Shown: one piece after another, positions 27,278 through 35,981 of the stretch | How positions within the stretch are numbered: position 1 is the stretch's first letter | How the letters are laid out: each line of letters begins with the position of its first letter | From: Streptomyces hygroscopicus subsp. hygroscopicus | GTDB lineage: Bacteria; Actinomycetota; Actinomycetes; Streptomycetales; Streptomycetaceae | Assembly: GCF_030269125.1 (NCBI RefSeq) | Contig: NZ_BSSM01000003.1 | Coordinates: 62,001 to 126,000, forward strand | DNA length: 64,000 nucleotides | Direction of reading: 5' to 3' | Notes under the pieces: model-generated | Database searches by the model: none | What the model saw: the letters and a program-made list of their open reading frames with translations, nothing else | What the model was told of the DNA's origin: nothing | Program-made: the position numbers and the translations under genes

Positions 27278-28276
27278 ATGGACCAGTCGGCACATGATGC
27301 TTCCCACCGTCGCAGAACCGTGCTGACCGCGGGCCTGGGTGCCGCGGCGACCCTCGGGCTTTCAGCCGGTGCCGCCCACGCCGCGCCAGCCTCCCGTCCC
27401 CAGCGAACCGCCCGCATCCTGGGCCGCGAGGTCGACGTCACCCACGCGACGCCGGAAGTGGTGCGCCTGTTCGCGTCCTACTTCGAGGCGAAGACGGCGA
27501 GGGACGTCGACGCGACCATGGCCCACTTCGCGCGGGCCATGACCTACATCGACGCCACTCTGGGATGGGCCTGGTACGACTGGCAGTCGCTGTACGACCT
27601 GTTCGCCAAGCTGATGCCGACCTGGCCTGGGACCTCCGCGTCCTACCCCACCCGTATCCTCGGTGACGCGAACAGCGCCCTGGTCTGCTTCACCGACACC
27701 CCGGAACTGTTCGGCCACGAGATTCGCCCCCTGGGAGCCGTGAATTTCCGGAACGGCAAGATCACGCGATGGATCGATTACTGGGACGGGCGTGCCTTCA
27801 CCATCGCAGGCATCGAACAGGAGCGCACACCGGCCGACCGGTTCCCGACCGACTTCAAGGAGGCGGTGGTCGGGGAGACGGCGTCGCCGACGCTGCGGTT
27901 GACCGTCCGGAAGCTGAGTCACGCGCTCGGCACCGGTGATGTCGCACAGGCAACCTCACTGTTCCACCCCGACGCGGTGCTCGAGGATCAGGCCCTGCAC
28001 CTGAGCGTCACAGGGCGCATCGCGCTGGAGGCGTTTCTGACCTCGGCGCTCGGCCTGCTGCCCTATGGCCGGGGCGCGGCGGTGCGCCACGTGGTCGGCA
28101 GCCGTAGTGGCGGTGGATACGAGTGGGTCAACGCCTCCTCCGCGGCACCCCGCGGCATCACCGCGCTCTCCCTCGACGCCGCGGGACTGATCACACGTCT
28201 GACAACGGTTTGGGACAGCTCCCTGTGGCCGGTCGACGCGATCGGCCGGGCACAGGCGGCGAGCATCCCGCAGTGA
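27278..28276 (+). CDS. Tat-exported protein with two NTF2/SnoaL-like domains
   Basis: 332 residues. Signal peptide with HRRRTVLTAG and a hydrophobic Ala-rich run ending AHA suggests export, probably by Tat. Two alpha+beta-barrel repeats follow: about 55-165 (EVVRLFASYFEAKTARDVDATMAHFARAMTYIDA, GAVNFRNGKITRWIDYWDG) and about 205-320 (LSHALGTGDVAQATSLFHPDAVLED). Both resemble SnoaL/NTF2-like folds that bind small hydrophobic ligands or act as isomerases. No active site can be named. ATG 27278 with CAGGAGG. 122 bp after the HxlR gene, same strand. Confidence 0.75.
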   Translation: MDQSAHDASHRRRTVLTAGLGAAATLGLSAGAAHAAPASRPQRTARILGREVDVTHATPEVVRLFASYFEAKTARDVDATMAHFARAMTYIDATLGWAWYDWQSLYDLFAKLMPTWPGTSASYPTRILGDANSALVCFTDTPELFGHEIRPLGAVNFRNGKITRWIDYWDGRAFTIAGIEQERTPADRFPTDFKEAVVGETASPTLRLTVRKLSHALGTGDVAQATSLFHPDAVLEDQALHLSVTGRIALEAFLTSALGLLPYGRGAAVRHVVGSRSGGGYEWVNASSAAPRGITALSLDAAGLITRLTTVWDSSLWPVDAIGRAQAASIPQ

Positions 28277-28339
28277 ACAAGGGCCCCCGGTGAAGCCAGC
28301 CCACGCGGGAAGGTACCAGCGGGGCGTCCCGTTCCGGTT

Positions 28340-28368
28340 GCGGTGCCGCCTCCTTCGGGCGGCACCGC
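28340..28368 (+). terminator. Terminator hairpin after the NTF2-like gene
   Basis: GCGGTGCCGCC (28340-28350) pairs with GGCGGCACCGC (28358-28368) around a 7-nt loop; perfect 11-bp stem, 64 bp after the stop codon. Separates the gene from the downstream flavin oxidoreductase. Confidence 0.75.
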
Positions 28369-28462
28369 TCGGCCTTGGCCAAGGATGACAGCGGACCGCT
28401 GAAGAGCCCGTCCGAGAGCCGTGCATGGCCGCCAGGCAGGACCACAGGGGAAAGGAACTTTC

Positions 28463-29485
28463 GTGGAACTCGGCGACCTCCTCCTCGACCGCATGCCCGA
28501 GGCGGCCGGACGACGCCTGGACACGCTCGTGCGCCAGGCACGGGCTGCGGACGAGGCGGGGCTCGACGTCTTCGCACTGGGGGAGCATCACCGGCCCGAC
28601 TACGCGGTCTCGGCACCGGAGGTGGTGCTTGCGGCCATCGCGGCGACGACCCGGCGCATCCGGCTTTCGACGGCCGTCGTCGTCCTCTCGACGGCAGATC
28701 CGGTGCGGTTGATGGAGCAGTTCGGCACCCTCGACCAGATCGCCCACGGCCGGGCCGAGATCACGGTCGGGCGTGGGGTGTTCCCCGAATCGTATCGCCT
28801 GTTCGGGTACGACCTGCGGGACTACGAGGCCTTGTTCGATGAGAAGGTCCGCCTCCTGCTCCAGCTGCGCGACGACCCCGACAAGCCGTGGGAAGGCAGG
28901 TTCCGGGCACCCTTGAACGACGTGTGGATCGGACCCCGGCCCGCTCAGGAGAGGCTGCCAGTCTGGATCGGAGTGGGAGGCACACAGCAGAGCGCCCTGC
29001 GTGCTGGAACGCTCGGACAGCCGATGTTCCTGGCGCTGTTCACCGGGCCGCGCGACGGCGCGCGTCTGGCCGACCTATACCGGCGCGCGGGTGAGGAGGC
29101 CGGCCACGATCCCGCGTCGCTGCGGCTGGCCACCGGAGGGCATATGTTCGTCGCGCGCACCTCGCAGGGCGCCCGGGAGCAGTTCTTCCCGCACTACTCC
29201 CGCTACTTCTCCTCCCATCCCAGTTTCCCCGGCGGCATGCCGCGTCACGTCTACGATCAGTGGATTGCCAAGGGCCTGCTTGTGGGGAGCCCGCAGCAGG
29301 TCGTCGAGGGCATCATGACCCACCGCGAGGTGCTCGCCATCGACCGATTCGTCGCCCAGTTCGATCCCGGCCTGCCCACGGACCTCGCCGACAGCAGTCT
29401 TGAACTCTTCCTCACCGAAGTGCTCCCCGCCATCAAGGCCGAGACCCGCACTGCCGGGACGGCGGAGACGGAGCCTGGGCCGTGA
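28463..29485 (+). CDS. LLM-class flavin-dependent oxidoreductase
   Basis: 340 residues. Bacterial-luciferase-like barrel: ARAADEAGLDVFALGEHHRPDYAVSAPEVVLAA and TRRIRLSTAVVVLSTADPVRLMEQF are the conserved N-terminal half of FMN/F420-dependent monooxygenases; later PVWIGVGGTQQSALRAGTLG and LVGSPQQVVEGI. Start GTG 28463 with AAAGGAA upstream fits the family N-terminus; upstream ATG at 28421 lacks a ribosome site. Substrate unknown. Stands alone between a terminator and an IS relic. Confidence 0.88.
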   Translation: MELGDLLLDRMPEAAGRRLDTLVRQARAADEAGLDVFALGEHHRPDYAVSAPEVVLAAIAATTRRIRLSTAVVVLSTADPVRLMEQFGTLDQIAHGRAEITVGRGVFPESYRLFGYDLRDYEALFDEKVRLLLQLRDDPDKPWEGRFRAPLNDVWIGPRPAQERLPVWIGVGGTQQSALRAGTLGQPMFLALFTGPRDGARLADLYRRAGEEAGHDPASLRLATGGHMFVARTSQGAREQFFPHYSRYFSSHPSFPGGMPRHVYDQWIAKGLLVGSPQQVVEGIMTHREVLAIDRFVAQFDPGLPTDLADSSLELFLTEVLPAIKAETRTAGTAETEPGP

Positions 29486-29527
29486 GGGCCGGAGTCATCA
29501 TCGCTCCTCCGCTTTTCCACGGCTTCG

Positions 29528-30057
<530 letters not shown>

Positions 30058-30120
30058 ACCGGCCTGAGCTGTCGGCCTCACCTGCCATGCTGACCGCGAC
30101 CAGGGTGAACAGGCGAGGGG

Positions 30121-30475
30121 ATGGGGGCTCAGTTCTACGGTGCCGACAGCGAGAACGGCAACCGCATCGACGACCCCTCTGAAGACGCGCTTTTCATGGT
30201 GCTCAGCGACCTCAACGACTCCGACAACACCTTCATGGTCGTCCAGCCCGACGAGGACGACCCCGTCTGGCTCGCCTCAGTGGCCGTCTGGACGAAGGCG
30301 GCTACGAGATCGTCCGCCGCGACACCTCCTGCAACGCCTTGTCGCGCCGCTGTAGGCTCGGGCCACCGGCGTCTCGGCCGGGCCCGGCGTATCGGCGAAC
30401 ACCCGTCGCGCGGGATTCGGAAGCCTCGGAAGACGCCGTCGTCATCCGCTGCATCGACGAATGCTTCCCAGTCCA
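30121..30475 (+). pseudogene. Hypothetical gene, frameshifted and cut by a transposase relic
   Basis: ATG 30121 with GGCGAGGGG directly upstream opens MGAQFYGADSENGNRIDDPSEDALFMVLSDLNDSDNTFMVVQPDEDDPVWLASVAVW in consecutive segments. Then the frame changes near 30292 and the other frame reads DEGGYEIVRRDTSCN. Acidic, small, cytosolic; it recalls single-domain immunity-type proteins of streptomycetes but I cannot name a family. The 3' part runs into the ISAs1 relic at about 30475. Confidence 0.5.
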
Positions 30476-31389
30476 CGTTGCATCTTGCGGTGGGTGCGGC
30501 GGCGCTTGATCTCCATGGCCTGGACCGCGTGCGGGAAGAACAGACCTGGCCGGACGGTGCAGACCTTCAAACGGCGGACCTCGCGGCGGCCGTGTCTGGC
30601 CCCGGTGGTGCGGGCCTGCAGCGGAATCTGATGCCAGGGCAGGCCCCGCAGCTGCTTGCGCAGCTTCTTCTGGTTCCCCTTGACCACCAAGAGGTAGTGG
30701 CCACTGGCGGCGATGACGTGCTCGGCGTGGGCGCGCTGGGTGTGCATCGCATCGGCGGTGACGACAACGCCGCGCAAGTCGATCCGGTCCAGCAGCGGGG
30801 CGAGCGCGGGGATTTCATTGCTCTTCGCGGCGACCTGGCGCTGGGCGATCACGGTCTGGCAGGCGTGGAGCGCGGCGGCGAGCAGGTGGACGGCTTGGCC
30901 GTCGGTGCGGGATCCGCGCCTGGTCTTGCCGTCGACGGCCAGACCGACCAGGGTGTCGCCGGGTCCGACGACCGGGTCGTCGACGTAGCGGGCGAGCCAG
31001 GCACCTACGGCGTCGTCCAAGGCGTCGCCGTCCAGGCGGGCGAGGAGTCGTCCCAGCGTGGAGGCGTTGGGTGTGCTGGAGGTCAGTCCGAGTTGTTCGC
31101 GCAGCTCGGAGTCGGTGTCGGCGGCGAAGCGGGCGATGGCGGCCAGGGACGTGGCTCCGCCGAGGACGGCGACCAGGCACAGTGCGAGCAGGGAGCCCAG
31201 GGGGTAGCGGCGGCCCCGGGTCCGGCGCGGATCGGGTAGCCGGCCCAACACGTCCGCCAGGCAGGCGAGCTGTGACGGTTCCGGTTCCGGGTATGCGGAG
31301 TCGGTGTCCGCGCAGTGGTGCTGCAGGACACCGATCAGGGAGGATGACACGCGAACGCGACCTCTGTTCATGATCAAAGGCTTCGACAA
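30442..31389 (-). pseudogene. ISAs1-family transposase, 3' truncated
   Basis: 316 residues starting at 31389 with the ISAs1 N-terminal domain (LACLADVLGRLPDPRRTRGRRYPLGSLLALCLVAVLGGATSL) and the DDE region: AVDGKTRRGSR (first Asp), VVVTADAMHTQRAHAEHV (second Asp), LVVKGNQKKL. The reading continues to MEIKRRR and then enters unrelated sequence; the segment with the catalytic Glu (about 80 residues) is gone. Inactive. Confidence 0.85.
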
Positions 31390-31669
31390 CCTTGATCATC
31401 AGGGGTCGCGTCTCTCGTTGCAGAACTGGGTTAACGGTCCACGCCTGCGCGTACTTCTCCGTCATACTCAGCGTGTTGAGCCGCGCTGGCCAGCGTCTCG
31501 GTCGCGCCGAAGGCGGGGCCCGCACCGGGCTCTCGGAGAGGAACCGGCCGGGTTTTGGCTCTGCGCATCGGACGTGGCCATCTTCGCAGGCCATGTGTTA
31601 CCGGCCTTGTGGGCCGATGCGGTGACCAACCAAGAAGGCGGCGGTACCGCTTGCTGTGGCGTCGAGAGG
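31390..31669. other. No gene recognised
   Basis: Contains the upstream end of the ISAs1 relic (GATCATCAGGGGTCGCGTC near 31397). No open frame with a convincing start. Confidence 0.4.
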
Positions 31670-32641
31670 TCAGACGCGGAGCAGGTCGGTCGAGACCGTC
31701 CAGAGGCGCTTGGCGGTGGCGGGATCGAGCGCCCATTCCTTGACACCGTGCGGGTGCTGCGCGAGGTCGGCGTCGTTCGTCACGGTGTAGGCCTCTTGTG
31801 CATCGTCGAGGTAGTGGCCTCCGGAGTGCGCGAACTCCGGGGCGACGGCTGCGACGATGCTGGTGGCAGCGCCCTGCTCGACCGTTTTGTACGTGAAGAC
31901 TCCTGCGGCTTCGGCCGCGTCGAGCGACTCCTTCTGTTGCGTTGTGAAGTTCCGCTGCAGTCCCGTCGCGACACCGCCGGGGTTCACCGCATTGGCGATG
32001 ATGCCGTCGGATGCCCAGAGGCGACTTGCCTCGACGGCGAAGAGTGAGTTCGCTGTCTTCGACTGGGCGTAGGCAATCTGCGGATCGTAGCTGCGACGCT
32101 CGAAGTGGAGGTCGTCGAAGTCGATGCCGGCACGCATGTGCGCCGTCGAACTGACCGAGACGATCCGTGCTCCGTCGCGGTCGGCCGCTCCCAGGGCCAA
32201 GGCGTCATGAAGGCCGATGGCGAGGGCGACGTGGCCAAGATGGTTCGTCGCGAATTGCAGCTCCCAGCCTTCACGTGTGCGTTCGAGGCCACCGGTGACC
32301 ACGCCCGCGTTGTTGATCAGCAGGTGCAGCGGGCCGTCCCACGCGTCAACGAATCGCGTGACGGTGGTCCTGTCGGCAAGGTCCAGCCGGAGGGCTCGGG
32401 GTCGTATTCCCCCGGTCGACTTCTCGATCGTCTCAGCGACGGCGTCCCCCGCCGTCGTGTTCCGGACAGCGAGCGTCACCTCGGCCCCGGCAGCGGTCAA
32501 CGCGCGAGCCGTCTCGATCCCGATTCCGGAGGAAGCTCCCGTCACGATCGCGCGGACCCCGGTGAGGTCGACACCCCGCAGTACCTCGTCCGCGGTGCTG
32601 GAGGCGGTGAAGGGCGTGGAGATGGGTTCGCGAGTAGTCAT
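31670..32641 (-). CDS. Short-chain dehydrogenase/reductase
   Basis: 323 residues. Rossmann TGASSGIGIETA, NNAGVV, catalytic Ser in VSVSSTAH and YAQSK (Tyr/Lys) are all present, giving a complete SDR active site. Resembles the retinol-dehydrogenase-like/oxidoreductase group with a long C-terminal tail (AQHPHGVKEWALDPATAKRLWTVS). NADP-dependent oxidoreduction of unknown substrate. The ATG at 32641 lies 7 nt after a TATAGT -10 box, so the transcript may be leaderless. Divergent TetR regulator next door. Confidence 0.88.
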   Translation of the reverse strand: MTTREPISTPFTASSTADEVLRGVDLTGVRAIVTGASSGIGIETARALTAAGAEVTLAVRNTTAGDAVAETIEKSTGGIRPRALRLDLADRTTVTRFVDAWDGPLHLLINNAGVVTGGLERTREGWELQFATNHLGHVALAIGLHDALALGAADRDGARIVSVSSTAHMRAGIDFDDLHFERRSYDPQIAYAQSKTANSLFAVEASRLWASDGIIANAVNPGGVATGLQRNFTTQQKESLDAAEAAGVFTYKTVEQGAATSIVAAVAPEFAHSGGHYLDDAQEAYTVTNDADLAQHPHGVKEWALDPATAKRLWTVSTDLLRV

Positions 32642-32648
32642 GGCGGTG

Positions 32649-32698
32649 ACTATACGCACTAGTCTTGGTTTGTATAGTACGACTCTCGCTCGTATGCT
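32649..32698. promoter_or_regulatory. Divergent SDR/TetR promoters with shared operator
   Basis: ACTATAC (32649-32655) and GTATAGT (32672-32678) form an inverted repeat. The left arm contains the minus-strand -10 TATAGT of the SDR gene. The right arm overlaps TTGTAT (32670-32675), a -35 for tetR 17 bp before TATGCT (32693-32698), which ends 6 nt before the tetR ATG. Binding of a TetR dimer would shut both promoters. Both transcripts look leaderless. Confidence 0.55.
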
Positions 32699-32704
32699 CG
32701 GTCC

Positions 32705-33277
32705 ATGAACAGGCCCACCCCCAGCCCCCCGCCGTCGACGGTCGCCGACACCGACCGTCGGACCATGGTTCTGGACTCCGCCATGGTCACGTTCGCGCGA
32801 TTCGGTTACCGGAAGACCTCGATGGAGGAGGTGGCGCGGGCGGCGGACATCTCCCGGCCCGGGCTGTACTTCCTCTTCTCCTCGAAGGAGAGCCTGTTCC
32901 GCGCCGCCGTCACCCAGGCATTGGAGCGCGACCTCGCAGCGGTCGAACACGTCCTGGCCGACACCGGCCGACCCCTTGCGGAGCGCCTCCTCGATGCGTT
33001 CGACCAGTGGGCGGGCCGCTACATCGGCCCGCTGACACGGGATGTGGCGGTGGTCATCGAGGACAACCCCGGCCTCCTGGGGGAGATCGTCGAGACCACG
33101 CCGCAACGTTTCGAGCAACTGATCACAAACGCGATCGCCGTCGAGGCAGGACAAGCGGCGGCCCGCCAAGTCGCCCAGACGATGATCAGCGCATCGACCG
33201 GCCTCAAGCACCAGGCCGCATCGCGGGACTTCTACCTCGAACGACTGGAGGTCGCCATCAATCTCCTGGTGCGCTGA
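32705..33277 (+). CDS. TetR-family regulator
   Basis: 190 residues with an N-terminal TetR HTH (TMVLDSAMVTFARFGYRKTSMEEVARAADISRPGLYFLFSSKESLF) and a helical ligand-binding domain. No ribosome site precedes ATG 32705, but a -10 box ends 6 nt upstream, consistent with leaderless translation. Probably represses itself and the divergent SDR gene. Confidence 0.88.
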   Translation: MNRPTPSPPPSTVADTDRRTMVLDSAMVTFARFGYRKTSMEEVARAADISRPGLYFLFSSKESLFRAAVTQALERDLAAVEHVLADTGRPLAERLLDAFDQWAGRYIGPLTRDVAVVIEDNPGLLGEIVETTPQRFEQLITNAIAVEAGQAAARQVAQTMISASTGLKHQAASRDFYLERLEVAINLLVR

Positions 33278-33419
33278 AGACGTTCACCGAAGCCGCGGGA
33301 GAGAGCCCGGCCGAACAGCCAGGCCCGCCCGCCCGGCCAGATCTGGCACCGATCCCCCGCCACCGGACGATCCTCTGGCGCCCGGAACGTGCGCCAACCC
33401 GGCAGGCTTCCACCCCTGT

Positions 33420-33794
33420 TCGGCCTCCTTCAACACGTCTACCCAACAGGGAAGATGCGATGTCACCTGGCACGACATCCTCACCCCCATCGACTGCGGC
33501 GACAACCTCGAACGGATCGGCTGCCCGCACTGCGGTGCCTCGATCGACACCGAGTGGTACGCCGACCTGCTGGAAAGCCACTGTGAGGATGGCTTCGCCA
33601 CCTTGGCCGTGGAAGTGCCCTGCTGCGGCGCCGCCACGTCGTTGGACGTGTTGGACTACGACTGCCCGTGAGGCTTCGCCCACTTCGAGATCGCCGTCTG
33701 GAACCCCGAACGTGACTGGTTCGGCGATGAGGAACTGGCCACTATCGGCGACACACTCGGGCACCCGGTGAAGCAGATCAGAGCCCACATCTGA
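33420..33794 (+). pseudogene. Broken paralogue of the Cys-rich protein at 48831
   Basis: From 33459 one frame reads DVTWHDILTPIDCGDNLERIGCPHC, IDTEWYADLLESHCEDGFATLAVEVPCCGAATSLDVLDYDCP, then a TGA at 33669-33671 where the relative has Cys, then GFAHFEIAVWNPERDWFGDEELATIGDTLGHPVKQIRAHI and the normal stop at 33794. The gene at 48831-49451 matches almost residue for residue. The 5' third is not recognisable here. Inactivated by a nonsense change and loss of its start. Confidence 0.75.
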
Positions 33795-33974
33795 CTCAGA
33801 TCTCAGCAGGAACCAAGTGCAGCCGTCCAGCCCGACATCACCCTTTCAAGTTCCGAAGCCAGCGAAGCGTATAGTCCCAACCGCTGGCACGGAATGGCCG
33901 ATTCCCTGGTGTCCCCTGCGGACGCACCGCCATAGCTTGTCATGGACAGTCACCAACAACGGGGAGGACTGTTC

Positions 33975-34222
33975 ATGCGGCGAATGGCCACAGCCTCAGC
34001 TGCCGTTGCATCCGCCATTGCCCTGTCAGGCTGATCCGACTGCGCACGTCACCACCCCGAGCCTTAGGCGGCCTCAAGGAAAGCGGCTGCAACAAAGACT
34101 TCTACGAGGACAGCACTTACCCCAACGCCCTCGGAGGCCGAGGCAGTGAGATCTGCATATGGGCCGAGGTGCTCGGGAAAAAGATCTCAACGAACCCGTC
34201 ATGCACCTATAACGACGAGTAA
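33975..34222 (+). pseudogene. Small secreted-protein gene, frameshifted
   Basis: GGGGAGGA (33961-33968) precedes ATG 33975, which opens MRRMATASAAVASAIALSG, a signal peptide cut short by a stop. Another frame continues LGGLKESGCNKDFYEDSTYPNALGG, GSEICIWAEVLGKKISTNPSCTYNDE and a stop at 34220. With one frame correction this would be a secreted protein of about 80 residues with four Cys. No family recognised. Confidence 0.5.
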
Positions 34223-34406
34223 CGGGCTACCTGCACCGGATGGGATGCGCATCGCCGCACGTAGTCCGGTCGACGTGTTGACGCTCTTCGCCTCAACGCC
34301 ACCTCATGACAGGATCGCGAAAGCAGGGTACCGCTGAGGAGCGGCACGAATGGGGATTTGCTCTACCGCTCGACGATCGCTCGACAACGGAGGGATTCAC
34401 TCGCTC

Positions 34407-34859
34407 ATGAAGCTCATCAAGAGAGCGTCCCTGGTGGCATCTGCAACCGCGGCAGCAGTTATGGCATTGTCCGCGACAGCCAGCGCCGTCACGTTGAATT
34501 TCAATGCCAACGGACCGGCCGATGGGAGCTGCACCATAACGACCAAGGGGTGGGGTAGCTACACCTACTACGCGAATGGCGGCGTCAAAGGTGGCTACCA
34601 GGCATACGCAGGTGGTTTCGACGTAACGGAACGCGACACCTGCTCCGATGGTTACGGCGCGGTACTGCACCTGACATATTACAAGTGGAACGGCAGCTCG
34701 TGGGTCTACACGACTGCCGATCCGATCAAGGTGACCACCGGGGCCGGCACCCAGGCGTCGCGCAGCTGGACCTTCGAAGACGTTCGCGATGTGAAGATCT
34801 ACAGCTGCAGGATCAACAGCGCTGGCGGGCTCTCGTTGTGCGCCTCCGCAGCGTTCTAG
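34407..34859 (+). CDS. Small secreted protein, target of the APH-IS701 element
   Basis: 150 residues from ATG 34407 (CGGAGGGA upstream). Signal peptide MKLIKRASLVASATAAAVMA ending ATASA; mature part rich in Gly/Ser/Tyr/Thr with CTITTKGWGSYTYYANGG and three Cys, probably an all-beta extracellular protein. Function unknown. Its stop codon TAG (34857-34859) is part of the CTAG duplicated by the transposon that starts at 34860, so the coding sequence stays intact despite the insertion. Confidence 0.75.
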   Translation: MKLIKRASLVASATAAAVMALSATASAVTLNFNANGPADGSCTITTKGWGSYTYYANGGVKGGYQAYAGGFDVTERDTCSDGYGAVLHLTYYKWNGSSWVYTTADPIKVTTGAGTQASRSWTFEDVRDVKIYSCRINSAGGLSLCASAAF

Positions 34860-34885
34860 TACTCCAGCTGTAGATCGCGATCTTC
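34860..34885 (+). repeat. Left 26-bp terminal inverted repeat
   Basis: Starts TACTCCAGCTG and ends GCGATCTTC; the exact reverse complement is at 37279-37304. Includes the palindrome GATCGCGATC. Confidence 0.9.
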
Positions 34886-34965
34886 GTAGTACGCGGTCTG
34901 CCGGGCGTCGGCAGCGGCCGGCTGGGGCTTGGTGGCTGCGACGGGCTGGCGCGTAAGGTGCCGGG

Positions 34966-35898
34966 ATGATCGCGATGCCAGAGGAGTTCGCACAGAGCAC
35001 CGTCGACCGCGAAGGTGAGGCCGGGGCGGCATGGCTCGCCGAGTTGCCCGGGATCGTGGAGGAGTTGCTGGGGCGCTGGGGGTACGTGCCTGATGGCGAG
35101 GTCATGCACGGGGGCGTTGGCGTCATCGTTCCGGTACGGCGGCAGGCTGAGGAGAGCGCCGTGTTGAAGGTGTCGTTTCCGCATCCTGGCAACGTCCATG
35201 AGCCAGATGCGTTCGTTGCGTGGGGTGGGTGCGGCGCCGTCCTGCTGCATGAGCGCGACGACGAGCGCTTCGCGATGCTGCTGGAGCGGGTTCAGCCGTC
35301 GACTCTAGCGGAGGTCGAGGACGGCGACGAGGTGGTGACGGTCGCCGGGCGGCTCAATCGCCGTCTGGCCATCCCCGCACCGCGCGGCCTGCCCCGGCTG
35401 CGTGAGCAGGCCGATGCCTGGGAGGAGCAGCTGTGCAAGGACGCCGAGGAGCTGCCTCATGCACTGTCGCGTCAGGTGCTGGATGCCGCCGTGGCGACCG
35501 TTCGGGAGCTGGGCCGGGACCAGCCGGACACCCTCATCCATGGCGACCTCCATGCCCGGAACATCCTGCGTGCCACCCGAGAGCCGTGGCTGGCTGTCGA
35601 CCCCAAGGGGTACGCGGGGGATCCCGCCTACGACGGCGGCACACTGCTGAAGTCCCGCGCACTGAAGCTCCTCGAAGCGGATGACCTGCACAAAGCTGTC
35701 CACCGCGTCTTGGACGTCTTCGCTGAGGCCGCGGAAGTCGACCGTGAACGCGTTCAGCGGTGGGCCCAGTTCCATGCCGTCCAGGCTGCGTTCTGGGGCC
35801 GCCGCCACGGCTTTCGTATCGCCCGCAGTGGACCACAGCTGGACTGGCTCACCGAATTCGCCGACCGCCTGGCGGAGTTGCTCACCGAACGCTCGTAG
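34966..35898 (+). CDS. Aminoglycoside/hydroxyurea kinase-like phosphotransferase (APH(6)-like)
   Basis: 310 residues. Kinase-like fold of the streptomycin 6-kinase type: ATP-binding Lys in SAVLKVSFP, catalytic loop LIHGDLHARNIL (about 190-201) with the essential Asp, and AVDPKGYAGDPAYDGG with the metal-binding Asp. Such enzymes phosphorylate hydroxyls of aminoglycosides or hydroxyurea. ATG 34966 follows GGTGCCGGG, a weak ribosome site. Carried inside an IS701-type transposon upstream of and parallel to the transposase, so it is cargo and a candidate resistance gene. Actual substrate unproven. Confidence 0.8.
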   Translation: MIAMPEEFAQSTVDREGEAGAAWLAELPGIVEELLGRWGYVPDGEVMHGGVGVIVPVRRQAEESAVLKVSFPHPGNVHEPDAFVAWGGCGAVLLHERDDERFAMLLERVQPSTLAEVEDGDEVVTVAGRLNRRLAIPAPRGLPRLREQADAWEEQLCKDAEELPHALSRQVLDAAVATVRELGRDQPDTLIHGDLHARNILRATREPWLAVDPKGYAGDPAYDGGTLLKSRALKLLEADDLHKAVHRVLDVFAEAAEVDRERVQRWAQFHAVQAAFWGRRHGFRIARSGPQLDWLTEFADRLAELLTERS

Positions 35899-35981
35899 AG
35901 CGTGATGGTGCCGGCCGGGTCCGGTGGGTGGACGAGTGCGGCCACCGTTGATCATCGTGAGCTGTCTGGACTGACGATGAG

